Part shown: positions 1-12,100 of the stretch, piece by piece
How the letters are laid out: each line of letters begins with the position of its first letter
Position numbering within the stretch: the stretch's first letter is position 1
Source: Petaurus breviceps papuanus
Lineage: Eukaryota; Chordata; Mammalia; Diprotodontia; Petauridae
DNA length: 64,000 bases
Assembly (NCBI GenBank): GCA_028583685.1
Contig: JAMXIF010001253.1
Location: 30,192,860 to 30,256,859 of the forward strand
Direction: 5' to 3'
Program-made: the position numbers and the translations under genes
Notes under the pieces: model-generated
Told to the model about the DNA's origin: nothing
Databases searched by the model: none
What the model saw: only the letters and a program-made list of their open reading frames with translations

Positions 1-470
1 TGTTTCAGAGAGCATAGCTCTGATGGGCTGGCCATGTTGTTCGAATGCAAAATGTACAACTGCCAAAAAAGACTGTTTTATGGAGAACTCACACAGGGCA
101 AGCGTTCACATGGTGGTCAGAAGAAGAGATACAAGGACACTCTCAAGCTCTCTCTGAAGAACTTTGGAATTGATTGTGCAACATGGGAGACACTGGCACA
201 GGACTGCCCAGCATGGCATGCCCACATCAGAGAAGGTGCTGTGCTCTATGAGTAAAGCAGAACTGAAACAGCTCAAAGGAAACACAGGATGCACAAATTT
301 GGAGAATCCATCCCAAATATTCACATGGACTATTTGTGCCTGACCTGTGGTAGAACATTCTGAGCTTGTATTAGTCTGATCAGCTACAGTCGGACATATT
401 GAAGCTTGACTTTAGCATGGTGATGTCATTTTGGTCCTCTTTGAGAATGAAGGACAACAACCAAATATTC
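1..470 (+). mobile_element. RTE-type LINE 3' end (5'-truncated by window)
   Basis: A recognisable non-LTR retrotransposon C terminus (YGELTQGKRSHGGQKKRYKD, 88-147) is followed by a degraded zinc-finger-like segment around DYLCLTCGRTF. The 3' end contains TTGGTCCTCTTTGAGAATGA. The same 3' end recurs on the minus strand at 24402-24665. Assignment to the RTE/BovB-like group is from the protein resemblance. It is an old copy with later stops. Confidence 0.65.
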
Positions 471-526
471 AAAAACAGTCCTTCCATGTCTATGCTTCTA
501 ATTAAGGGTGTTTAAAAAAAATAAAT

Positions 527-690
527 GGAGGCAGCTAGGTGGCACAGTGAATAGAGCATGGCCCTGGAATCAGAAGCATCTGAGTTCAAATCTGGCCTCA
601 GACACTTAACACTTTTAGCCGTGTGAATTTGGGGAAGTCACTTAACCCCAATTGCCGGCCTTCCCACTTCCAAAAAGTGGGGGAAAAAAA
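527..690 (+). mobile_element. tRNA-derived SINE (marsupial WSINE type)
   Basis: It has head GGCAGCTAGGTGGCACAGTG with A-box, B-box-like GAGTTCAAATC, and core CTTAACCCCAATTGCC, then an A-rich tail. Confidence 0.85.
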
Positions 691-1332
691 GGATATTGTC
701 AAAGCCTTTTCTTTCATCTGTTAAAATAACAATATATGATTAACTTTTATATGATTATTTTAGTTACAGTCCTAATGTTGAATAATCCTTGTATCACTAT
801 TATGTCTAACTTGGACACAGCAAATTATTTTTTGAATGTTACCTAGTCTGCTTCTGAAGAGTTTATTGAAAATTTTTGCATCAGTATTTATTAGTAAAAT
901 TGGTCAATAGTTCTTTCTCAATTCTCTCTGGTGTGAATATCAGACCTTTCACCCTTCAGCAATCTTCCTCCCATTCCAGCTCCATAATCTTCCATAGTCT
1001 CCTCTTTTTTCCTTTACCTAGAGTATTAGGTTTGGTCTGATTCATGGGCTTCAACCAGCAATGGGAGGAGTGACCTTTATGGAACATTGACACAGCAAAT
1101 TTAGAGCCTAAATCTGTAGGTGTAATAAAACATTTGGGGCTATCCTTTGCCAGAGGGTCAGGGAACTGTCTATGTGTACAACAGTGGTTACAAAGGATGG
1201 TGGGGTGGTCTTCAGTAATTTTTTACTTTTAGGAATTATTTTATGGTAGGTTCTTTCAATTTTTCTTGTCACTGTATTTGTTCCAGTTTGGGGGCATTTT
1301 TGTAGTTTATTTGGGTGGTAGAGGGATAGATG

Positions 1333-1576
1333 GGCCGTTAGGTGGTACAGTGAATAGAATGCTGAATTTGGAGTCAGGAAGACTCATCTCCCTGAGTTCA
1401 AATTCAGTCTTACCAGCTCTGTGATCTTGGGCAAGTCACTTAACCCTGTTTACCTCAATATCCTCATCTGTAAAATCAACTGGAGTAGGAAATGGAGAAT
1501 CACTTCAGTATCTTTGCCAAGAAAACCCCAAATAGGGTCACAAAGAGTCACATATGACTGAAAACAACTGAACAAC
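1333..1576 (+). mobile_element. Long CORE-SINE (MAR1/MON type)
   Basis: A complete long-form element has a tRNA head, a CORE segment, a middle with AGTATCTTTGCCAAGAAAAC, and a tail ending ATGACTGAAAACAACTGAAC. The flanks AGAGGGATAGATG (1320-1332) and AGAGGGGCAGATG (1577-1589) look like a diverged target-site duplication. Confidence 0.85.
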
Positions 1577-1589
1577 AGAGGGGCAGATG

Positions 1590-2877
1590 TACCATAGATT
1601 ACCTATTTCTCATTCCAACATCTTTCTAGGAGTGCCCCTTTAAAATTTTAAGTGCACAGTTATTTTGCAGGAATGGAGGTAATTCATAAGTTGATTAAAA
1701 GGATTTGCTTAGAATTTCTTTTGAAGTTCCTTTTTTTTCTGTCTTGTAGGATGGGCTCAAAGACTGAAATGTTTGTCAGTTATCTATACTTGTAAAAGAC
1801 CAGGAACACAGGCAGAAGAAAGAGTATGATATTGTCCTTTGGGCTTAATTTTATTCCTTTGCTTTACCCCTTCCTACTCATTTGCTTGGGAGAACAATAG
1901 CCTTCGAAATTGGAAAAACTGAGGGACCCAGGATTCTGAGGCTTTTAAAAGTTTATTTTCTCAAATCATAGCCTCTAAAAGTATGCAGACTAATTATAGT
2001 TTAGTCATCAGAACATTAATAATAACATTAACATTAATAATAATAACATTAATTAATTAATTAATTTTCTAACGCTAAATCAGACAACTTTCTAATAGAG
2101 ACATGGCCCTTGTTGACCAGAAAACTGACACAGGCAAAAACAAACCTTTAAATCTAGAGGTGGTAGCCAGCTGGGGCAGCTTTATGTTACAGAGTTAGGT
2201 GTCTGGGATGAGGAATCTCCTTCTGGAGTACTGAATTACGTTTTTACTTGAACATTGCAAAACTGTTCTTTAGCATCTGGATTCTGAATTCTGCTGTTTA
2301 TCCTATTCTAGTGATTAGACCAAATGTGCTTAACATTAATTCATTTTATTATTTTGGTTTATATATGTAGTCATTGGCTGCTGAACATGCTCTATAGTAG
2401 CAAACGAGGCAGCAAATGAAACCATGTAGATTATGGCTTAATTTTAGATTTATTTTTTTTATAAGCTCTTACTTTCAGTATATGACTTCCTGTGCTACGG
2501 GCATCAAAGGATCACATGGAGGATGTAAATTATGCTGATAAATTCAAAGCAAGGAAGATTAAATGTACCAGAGGTTTTAGCAGGTCATTAAAGACGTGAT
2601 CCCAAAACAAACAATGCTGTTTATTTAATGTGAACTATCTGACAAGAAAGAGATCTTTTAGTAGGATGAATAGCGTTTAACAGTTGATAAATATTAAGAA
2701 ATTGCACTTGGTATGTTGGATCTAGAAAATAAGAAGTCTGTGTACATTCTCCTTGGAAAATAAGCATTTCTAATAATTTTCATTTTATTTACACCTTGGC
2801 AAATTATGAATTCAAAGCTTCCATTCACTTCAGAGGAAACTCTTTTTACTGAATGAACTTTATATTTTATAGGTTCT
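1590..2877. other. Intergenic sequence without recognised genes
   Basis: No gene or family-level repeat is recognised, apart from a low-complexity AACATT/AATTAATT run at about 2020-2066. The stretch is AT-rich and lies downstream of ANKRD49. An L1 ORF2-like antisense fragment lies just before it, at about 750-950 (TTGCATCAGTATTTATTAGT). Confidence 0.5.
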
Positions 2878-3071
2878 AGGAGTGGCTAGGTGGGGCAGTG
2901 AATAGAGCACTGACCCTGGAGTCAGGAGGACCTGAGTTAACATCTAGCCTTAGACACTTAACACTTACTAGCTGTGTGGCCTTGGGCAAGTCATTTAACC
3001 CCAACTGCCCTTTCTTCCCCCTTCAAACAGCAAAGAAACAAAACAAAAAAAAAACCCCAACCCTCCCCAAC
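2878..3071 (+). mobile_element. tRNA-derived SINE with target-site duplication
   Basis: The tRNA head and core are followed by an A/C-rich tail. The flanks are ATTTTATAGGTTCT (2864-2877) and ATTTTGTAGGTTCT (3072-3085), one mismatch. Confidence 0.9.
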
Positions 3072-3085
3072 ATTTTGTAGGTTCT

Positions 3086-4205
3086 TTGACAATTTAGTGA
3101 CCTAAGGAGAGGCAGTGGGATGTGTCATTTTACACCAATCAGTTGTATACTGACAACTGAAAATCATAAGGGAAGGCATAGCTAGGGGTGGAAGGATATT
3201 AACTTTTTTTAGCTGCTTTAGAAATGTTAAGAAATAACATTTCTCTGCTCTAAAAAAGACTTTTCTGGAATCCTGGAAAAAATCCTTTGGAAAGGTAGGT
3301 TAGATAGGCTGAGGACAAGAAGACTTTTCTTGGGGAAATGGCTTAAAGGTAGTTCCCTACTTTTGAATAAAGTGTAACTCTGGCCTCATATACATCATAA
3401 GCCTCCCAGCCACCTGAAGTGATTAGCAGTAGAAACCATTCTTCCCCAAGAGAAAAGCACCCATATCTATGTAAGGGAGGAGGTTCCTTTGTTTGTGAGG
3501 GTAGTGATCCAGGAAGAAATGAGAGGGCAACTTGGTTACTCAGTTATTCCTGAATATTAACTCAAAGTGTATTTCTACATATTTTAATGTATCTTTTCCT
3601 TCCCTGTTCAAGATTTCTGCGAATGTTACCTGAAATCATCTTAGGGTAGAGGGCACAGTTTGGACATCTCTTTTTCCTAGCTAGAAATATGTGGACTAGA
3701 TTGATGTTTAATTAAATAAAATTGTTGGTGGCAGACAAGCCTAAAAACAGAGTATAGTATCAGTAATTTTTTTCTTTGACAGTTCAATAGTAGTATTTTA
3801 TTTCTCAGATTCTAACACTTAATAGAAGCTAACATGGGTCTTAGACTGCTTCTCTTTAGAGGATTTTCATGGTCAGCTGAATCGAGGTGAGGAACCTTTT
3901 AAAACCATATAGGAGTTTTTGGGAGTAGAGTTGCCTCAGCCTTTCTGACTTGAGTTTTGCTGATGTAGGCTCATGAAATCTGATTGTTGGAAAGGACAAG
4001 TTTGTCAGACATAGTAGTATTTCTGAATATCTGTTGGTGGCCACCTTGTATGTTGTATATGATAAGATTTATGTTATGCTAGAGTAAAGCACTTCCTTTA
4101 GTAGCTTTAAATCACGTATCTGCTCTGGTTCTTACTAGAATGCTGGAGATCTTGCAGAGGAAAGGATCAAAGGATCCAGTGTCTCAGATAGCAAGGGAGA
4201 TTGGG
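3086..4205. other. Intergenic sequence, nothing recognised
   Basis: No conserved reading frame, RNA gene or named repeat could be supported here. Confidence 0.5.
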
Positions 4206-4675
4206 CCTACCCCTGGGTCTAAACAAGGAAATGGCAAACCATTCCAGTATCTTTGCCAAGAAAACCCCATGGACAGTATGTCCATGGGATCACAAGGAGT
4301 CAGACATGACTGAATGACTGAACTAACAATGAAGTCATGTTGGAGGGCATCTGGAACTATGTCAGTTTGGGCATTTCTTTCTCCAAGCTAGAAATACTTG
4401 GATGTGAGAGTACAGCATTAGTACTAATACTTATTTTTTTCTTGTTCTTGGAGGGCATACTTCATCTTAGAGTAGCTCCAAAAATCACCAAAACTACTGT
4501 CCAGCAAAAGGGCTGGATTTGGGGGTGGAGGACCTGGATTTAAATCCTGCTCTGTTTTTTCTATCATGTGACCTACACAAATAATTTCACTTGTCTGGGC
4601 CTCAATTACCTATCTTTAAAATAAGGGCCACTAAGGTCTTTTCTAGTTCTACATCTATGATTCTATCATCTTTGT
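4206..4675 (+). mobile_element. CORE-SINE tail followed by a MIR-like element
   Basis: The 4206-4330 stretch is the 3' half of a MAR1-type SINE (AGTATCTTTGCCAAGAAAAC, then AGTCAGACATGACTGAATGA). Around 4515-4675 a MIR-like segment has GGATTTAAATCCTGCTCTG and a CTAGTTCTACATCTATGATT tail. An L2-like end (CACAGTGGTAGGCACTTGAT) lies further on at 5150-5225. Confidence 0.55.
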
Positions 4676-5401
4676 GCAAGGAAGGCAAAAAAGATTAAGG
4701 AGGCATATAGTATAGGAAGTGGAGCTGTCCTAGGAGACTCTGGGTTTATGCAAGAACAAATACTTCAGAATAATTGTGTGTTCCCTGAACTTTTCTTAGA
4801 TCAAGAGGATATGCATTTTTTTTTTTGTGAAGGTGGGAGATGGCATTGTCAAGTTTGGGGAACAGCAAGTAATAGTTTGGTTGGAAAACACATTGCAATG
4901 AGTAGACAAATATGGAGTAAGTCTATGTGGATCCAGATTACGTAAATATCAGGCTAAGAAGACATTTTATCCCTGAGGAAACAGGAAGCCCTTGAAGGTT
5001 TTTGACCAGCAAAGCTCAGATTTCATTTCCTCTGGGAAGCTGTTTTCTTTTTCCCAACTTTCAGTATTCTACCCCTGCTGAAATATTTCATATTAAAATA
5101 TATGTGTATATATTGCAAATGCCCAGTAGGTAATATCCACTGAGGTCAGTGACTGTTATTTTTGCTTCTATATCTCCAGGGCTTTCACACAGTGGTAGGC
5201 ACTTGATAAATGTTTGTTTTACTGAAGTCTTAATGCTCTTTCCACAATACCACATTGCACTGATTTTATAACAACCACAGGATTTCATAAAGGGTATTTC
5301 AAGTTTTATCTGCAAGAATTATGCTAACAGGCTTTGAACATAAAACTCAATATGCCAAGTAGCGAATAAAGACCCAGGATGTGAGATGTTTTAAAAAGCA
5401 T

Positions 5402-5438
5402 TTTATTTAGTTTAATACCCAAAATGACACATTTTATT
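5402..5438 (-). terminator. ANKRD49: ANKRD49 polyadenylation signals
   Basis: Two AATAAA hexamers occur on the minus strand at 5438-5433 and 5407-5402, about 265-300 nt after the stop codon. They are followed by T/GT-rich sequence. They are the first good signals downstream and likely end the short 3' UTR; actual use is inferred. Confidence 0.65.
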
Positions 5439-5702
5439 ATGACACTTGAAGTACAGAAAGTACAGGTAAGCTAGTTATGTTTTGACCATACCACAAAATC
5501 ACCACATAGACATAAATAGTAGAAAACCCCTCAGCCCTTTCATATACACTTCGACAGTGAATCTGTCTAATCACCTGGAATAAATACTATTAAATATTTT
5601 CAAAATATCTTCTTTGAATTAAATTTCATTTTCTGGAATGTTTTTGTATTTCATCCAGAGGAACTGTGGCTACTCAGAAACTGATTAAAGTTATCAGAAT
5701 TT

Positions 5703-6164
5703 TTAAGACTCCAGTTTAGAATTTGTGCAACCTTCTACAATTTCAAAGAGGTAGTGGTAGATACTGGTCCTCCTGGCAATATCAAATGCCGTTTCTTCCA
5801 AGTTATTTTTTAGGCCTGGTTTGATGTAACGATTCATCAGAAGGAGTTCTAGGGTGTCTTTGCCATCTCTGTTTCCTGCAGCAAGATGCAAGGGGGTCAA
5901 CAGGCCATTTGTTTGAGCATTGATATCTGCATCATGCTGAAGTAAGAAAGATGCCACCTTGGTATTGTTCCATTTACAGGCACTATGTAGGGGAGTCCAG
6001 CCATCTACTGTCACTGCATGAACGTCTGCTCCTTGGGCAATCAGCTCTCGAACAATATCTAAGTGTCCACTATATGAAGCTCGATGGAGAGGTGTGTATT
6101 CATCTTCATCTCTGGTGTTTACTTGAGTGGCCTTTTCAGAGAGCAGCCTTCGTACTGTGGCAAG
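5703..6164 (-). CDS. ANKRD49: ANKRD49 last coding exon
   Basis: The acceptor is ccttctag on the minus strand, and the exon opens LATVRRLLSE (residue 92). Three complete ankyrin units follow: YTPLHRASYSGH, WTPLHSACKWNN and LTPLHLAAGNRD. The TAA stop occupies 5705-5703. The exon is continuous and supplies residues 92-244. Confidence 0.97.
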   Translation of the reverse strand, partial: LATVRRLLSEKATQVNTRDEDEYTPLHRASYSGHLDIVRELIAQGADVHAVTVDGWTPLHSACKWNNTKVASFLLQHDADINAQTNGLLTPLHLAAGNRDGKDTLELLLMNRYIKPGLKNNLEETAFDIARRTSIYHYLFEIVEGCTNSKLES

Positions 6165-9100
6165 CTAGAAGGAAGTACAAGAAAGTATAAAAATAACCAT
6201 TTCCTAATTTACTAAAGGGTTTTTACTACACTTTGGACTCTGTTTGGAATTCAACCCAGAGCTTAAAAAAAAAAAGGATCTTTGAAAGATCTTGTAAGCA
6301 CCATCCTTCAAAATGAAAATTAAGATATTTTACTGATAATGAAAACAATGAAACATATAAACATATTTTGATTTTCTAATTAGGAGGGCATCTAAATAAT
6401 AATAAATTGTGCATTTAAGCCTATTCCATAAATGTGTTACACAGAAGCACCATTTCTGGCCTGTAAGCTGTGACTAAAATCAGTATTTTCTTTTAACATC
6501 TGTGAAGCAATACATAATTTAATTGATTTTAGTGCTTTCTATAGATTCTTATTGCGTCAGAGGTAATACTGGACTCATATATCCCAGCAATAAATGGAAG
6601 CTCATTCAATTTCCTTCTGAGGTGTAAAGGCCTTCAGGATGGACTCAGCTATGGACTGTGTATCTAGCAAGCCAGGATCAGTTTACCTAACTTCAGAGAT
6701 GTTTATCATCAAAAGGTTGGCTACTAGGTGATAGAATTTTTGGCCATAGCAACTTATGAAACTGTTTACTAAAAAAAATTTCTAGAACATATTATTAAAG
6801 AGATTATTAGTATCTAGAAATGAAAGCTGTGATCATAAGGAACCAATGGTTCCTTAGCAAAAAACAGGTCATACAAGACTAATTTAATCCCCCTTTTTGA
6901 CAGTTATAAAAGGGTAGATCCCAGAAAATGGTATGAATATAATTTCCCTAGATTTTAGTAAAGCATTTGATAAGGTGCACAGCATGTGCTTTTTGTGGAA
7001 CAGATGGAGAGACATGAGCAAGATACTAGAACAAGCAGATGGATTTGGAAGTGGCTGAATTGTCACTCAAAGACTCTTTGAGGCATTGGTTTGATGTTAG
7101 CTTGAAATGAGATCTCTATTGGAATGCCCTAGGGATCTGTGCTTGGTCTTGTGCTGTTTCATATTTTTATCAACGAACTGGTAAAGGCATTAACAGTATC
7201 CATCTCAAATCTGCACTCATAAAGCTAGAAGAGCTAGCAAACACACTAGATGACAGATCCAGGATTCATAATAATTTTAGTACTTTGTTGAATATAATAA
7301 AATTGTACTTGTCCTTATTAAATTTCAAGTCTCTAGCTAAGGTTAAAAAATAATTTTTATTACTTTTAGAAAGGTATGGTTAGATAGCAATTTGTCTGAA
7401 AATGATCTGGGGGAGGGGTTTAGTAGACCATAAGCTCAATATAAGTCAAAATTATGAGATGGTGGAGAAAAAGAAAACAAAACTATATGATCTCAGGCTG
7501 TATTAAGTTAGGGACAGTGTCTAAGATCAAAAAGGTATCTTTGTATCAGATGATATCTGGAATATTGTCTTCAGTCCTGGGTATCACAGTTTAAGATTGT
7601 TATTGTTTGTCCCTTGTTCTCAAAGAGGACTATGACATCAGGAAGGTGATTCCATGACTTGCAAATGAATTGGATTTAAGTGAGGGAGGGCTGTTCAAAG
7701 TATCCAGCCTCACTTTCTTTTCCTGAGCCATCTAGGTCCAGTAGCAAGATATAGATCAGGACGACTGGTGATGGTCCCCAGTTTAAGAAAGACATTGCTA
7801 AAGGGGCAGCTAGATGGCACAGTGGACAGAGCACCAGCCTTTGTGTCAGGAAGACCTAAGTTAAAATTTGACCTTAGACACTTACTAGCTTTGTGACCCC
7901 GGGCAAGTCACTTAAACCCAACTGCCTCCAAAACAAACAAACAAATGAAAAAATAGAAAGACATTGCTGGAGAGTATTTGGAATAGGGTAATCAGGATGG
8001 GGAACCTCCTTAAGAGCAGAAGGAAGTGGAATGTTCATTGGAGAAGACTTGGGGATTCATATCTTCAAGTACTTGAAAGGTTGTCATTTGGAAGATGGAT
8101 TATACTTGTATTTGGTTTCAAAGAGGGCAAAACCAAGCTGAATGGGCAGAAGTTACAAAAGAGACAAATTTAGGTTTTGTGTAAGGAAAAAATTCTTTAT
8201 AGTGAGAGCTATCCAAAAGTGGAATGGCTTATCTTGGGAGGTAGTGGTTTCTCCTTCAATGGAAGTCTTCAAACAAAGGGTAAATGACTTAAGAGGTGTA
8301 TTGTAGTGAAGATTTTTTAGGATATGAATTAGATTAAATGGCCCCCTAGTTGACATATAACTCTGAAATTCTGATATTAAGACACTGGATTAGGGGGAGG
8401 GAGATGAGGGTATCTGGATTAGCACTGGTGGCAGAAGCATTCATACCAATGCAATTATGTAGCTTAATTACAGAAATAAGATTTTATTGTATTAGGGTCA
8501 ATGTGTACTTTATTTTACACTTAGCTAAAAGCAAACTTACTTTTCCTGAAAATAAGTAACAAGGAAAGAAAATGGTTCAAAAGTCTTCATTTTACTCTGT
8601 AGGATGGTAGGGTTTGTTTTACTTTATCTTGTATTCTTAGTACCTATCAGAGTACTTGGTACACAGCTGGTGCTTAATATTTGTTGACTGACTTAATTGT
8701 AGGGTATGAGGTGAAACCTTACGGTTGTTATAATTTATACTCTTAGTAATTTGAATCAAAACATTTTCATGTGATGATTCAGAATTTGAAAATCTTTTTG
8801 GAAAAACTTTGTTTATATCCTTTGATCATTTATCTGAGAAGTGGATCAGTATGACAGGTTTATTATCTAACTTCTCTAACCCACTATGTAGGTTAGGCTT
8901 ATTCTTTTTTTTTCTTTTTTTTTTTTAAAGCAATTGGGGTTAAGTAACTTGCTCAAGGTTACACGGCCAGTTATTTTGTGTGGGTGCCAAGTATCTGAGG
9001 CCAGAACCAATCCCTGGTCTCCTGATGCTGGGGCCAGTGCTCTTACTCACTGCATCATCTGGCTGCCTCGGCTTATTCTTTTCTTAAAAGGCAAGGAATC

Positions 9101-12100
9101 TATCCCCAAGATCTGAGAGGCCCTGGGAGCTAAGGCTCAAGCTATATCNNNNNNNNNNAGTAAAATTCCTTTTGTTAACTACTGAATGTTCTAAAAGGGA
9201 CACTGTAAAATCTAAATTAACAGAGGGCACCGCTTGAGTCAGGTATGCCCATTATACGCTTCATGTTATATGTTTATATACATACCCATATTTTGTTTAC
9301 CAGACTTTATTAGTGATAACTGGTGCAGGTATTCCTATCTCTCCCCCCTGGTTTCTTTTCTAATTATGGCTCCACTGCTTTTACTTATACAAAACCTTAT
9401 AAATTTTATGTATTTCAATTTGTCTCTTATGATCTTTTCTGTACTCTGTTAAGAATTAAGAATTCTGTACCTTGTTAAGATTTCTTCTCTTAATCAAATC
9501 TATGAAAGTTACATGTTCTTGGGGTGGCTAGGTGGTACAGTGAGTAAAGTCCCGGCCCTGGAGTCAGGAGGACCCGAGTTCGGTTCTGGCCTCAGACACT
9601 TAACACCCACACAAAAAAACTAGACATGCAACCTTGGGCAAGTTACCCCCAACTGCCCTCCAAAAAAGGCAAAAAAAAAAGTTACATGTTCTTGTTACCA
9701 ATTTTTTTTTTTATGGCATGACTATTTAATACCCAGATTAAATAGCCATTTTGAGCTTGTGATATCTAGTATAAGATGCTTATCTAAAATTAACTTTTAC
9801 CTAATTACTTTCTAGTTTTTCCAGCAGTTGTCAAAAAAGTTCTTCCTCAAGTAATTTGCATTTTGGTATTTATAAGATACCAGGGTACAGTTTCTGATTG
9901 TTTCTGTTTCTTGCTTGTCTAATCTTCACTGACTGACTTTTCTGTTTTTCAACTAGTACCAAATAGTTTTGATGATCACTGATTTATAATATAGGTTGAG
10001 GTCTGGTAATACTACATTCTCTTCATTCATACTTTATCTTAGTTTCTCTTGACATTCTAGGTCTTTTGTTCTTCCAAATGAATTATTGTTATTTTTCTCT
10101 AGTTCCAAAAAATATACCTTCACCAATTTAATTGGTATAGCACAAAATCTTTTGCTAGGTGGTGCAGTGGATAGAATGCTATATCTAAAGTTAGAAATTC
10201 CCAAGTTCAAATTTGGTCTTATATACTTATTAGCTGTGTGACCTAGGGCAAGTCACTTAACCTTTATCTGTCTCAGTTTCCTCAATTGTAAGATAGGTAA
10301 TATGTACCTCAGGGTTGAGAGGATCAAATAAGATATTTATAAAGCACTTAGCACAGTGCCTGGCACATAGTAGGTACTTAATAAATGCTTGTTCCCTTTG
10401 CCCCAAATTAATTAAGTTTATAAAAGTGTCATGACCCAACCATCAGCAGTTAATTTCTCTCCAAATATGGTTCCTTTTACTTTTGTCAAGAGTGCTTTAT
10501 AATTGTATTTAAATAAATCTTAATGTGTGTTGGTAGATAAACTGAGTTATTTTATGCATTTTGTAGTTATTTTTAAAGGGAATTTCTCTTTTTTTTCCCC
10601 CTGGTTTTTCTTGGAACTGCTAATGAATTTTGTGGATTTGAACCAAAGTCTTGCTGCTGTTTATATTCATCTTGGTCAGTTTCCCCATGAATTCCCTGAA
10701 GTTTCTTAAATATGCCAGCATGTCAGTTGAAAATAGGGATAATTTTGTCTCCTCCTTGCTAATATTTATACCTTTAGTTGTGTTCTAGAATTGTGTCAGA
10801 TAATGAGGACAGAGTGTACTGGGAAAATGTCTAATGTTTCTTCATTGCTTACAGCTAGCTCTTTGCTTTAAATGCATGCTATTGTTCATATTAAAGGGCC
10901 CTTCCATGAATGTTGTATCTCGACAATGGTTGTTTCTGCATATATTGAAATAATCATGTGGTTTTTGCTATATTCTTACATTTCTCTTCTTTCCCCCATG
11001 TACTCTGTGATCTAGGGACACTGGCCTCTTTTTTGTTCCTCCCATGAGATACTCCATTTCTGGAATCTAGACATTTTACTTGTTTTTTTCCAATTCTGGA
11101 ACTCTCTCCCTATTCATCTCCATCTCAGAACTTCCTTGAAGTCTCAGCTAAATTCACACTTTTGTAACAAACTTTTTTTTAGTCCTTAATCTTACTGCCT
11201 TCCTTCTGAGATTATTTCCAATTTATCTTGTATATACATATCTTTTTTGTAGCTGTTGGCAATGTCTTCCCCATTAGACTCTGAGTTTCTTGAGAATATG
11301 GATTTTTTTTGGGGGGGGTGGGTGGGAGGAGCTTTCTTTGTATCTCCAATGCTTAGTACAGTTCTTGATTATATATAGTAGGTACTTAATGCTTATTGTT
11401 GTTGACTTGACTTGATATGACAAAGGTTTTCCTAATGTTGAACTATCTTTGAATCTTTGTTATGAATTCTATCAGATCATAATAAAGTATGACCAAGGAC
11501 TTTATTTAAATTTTTTTGTATAAATATTTATTAGTGTGTTCATTAGTCCTCTTTGTATTGTTTCACACCTGTGTAAGGCTATCAGGTCCTCATGAAGAGG
11601 TTTTTGGTAGACTGCCTTTTGTCTCCCTTTTTGAGAATAATTTTCATAGCAGGAATTAATTGTATTCCATTACATTCATATAACACAATTTCTTCAGCCA
11701 CCACCTGATAGGCATTTCTTCCTACCTCCTTCCTAGTTTCTAGTTTTCTATCTCAACAAAAAGAGATGCCATAAATATTTTTGTACATATGGCTCCCTTT
11801 CGTCATTCTCTGATCTCTTTGGGGGTATGGGTTTAGCCATGGTATTGCTGGTTCAAAGGGCATTCTGTTCATTGATTTTGTTTTTGTGCAAAGTTTCAAA
11901 TTATTTTCCAGAATAGCTAGACCAGTTCATAGCTTAATCAGCCATGCATTTGTGTTCCTGTTTTTCCAAAGGCTTTCCAACAAAATCATTTTCCTTTTTG
12001 TCATCTTTGGTAATCTGAAGAATGAGGCTAAATCTCAAAGTTGTTTTAATTTGCATTTCTCATATTATTAGTGAACTGGAGCATTTGTTCATTTGGCCAT

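Larger units (their letters stand above)
6800..8380 (+). mobile_element. L3/CR1-type LINE, interrupted
   Basis: An RT segment reading DFSKAFDKV is recognisable near 6950. The 3' part matches the CR1/L3 pattern (TTCAAGTACTTGAAAGG, then CAAAAGTGGAATGGCTTATC, near 8060-8235) and ends about 8380. It is split by an RTE-tailed SINE-like insert (7588-7790) and a tRNA SINE (7800-7954). It is old and inactive. Confidence 0.65.
9715..11625 (-). mobile_element. L1 ORF2 fragment (L1-A), interrupted
   Basis: The order of antisense landmarks follows mammalian L1 ORF2: TTGAAATAATCATGTGGTTT near 10950 and TTTTTTTGTATAAATATTTA near 11515 correspond to conserved RT segments. It is split by a MIR-like SINE (10150-10405) and an L2 end (10998-11395). 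It is heavily decayed. Confidence 0.65.
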
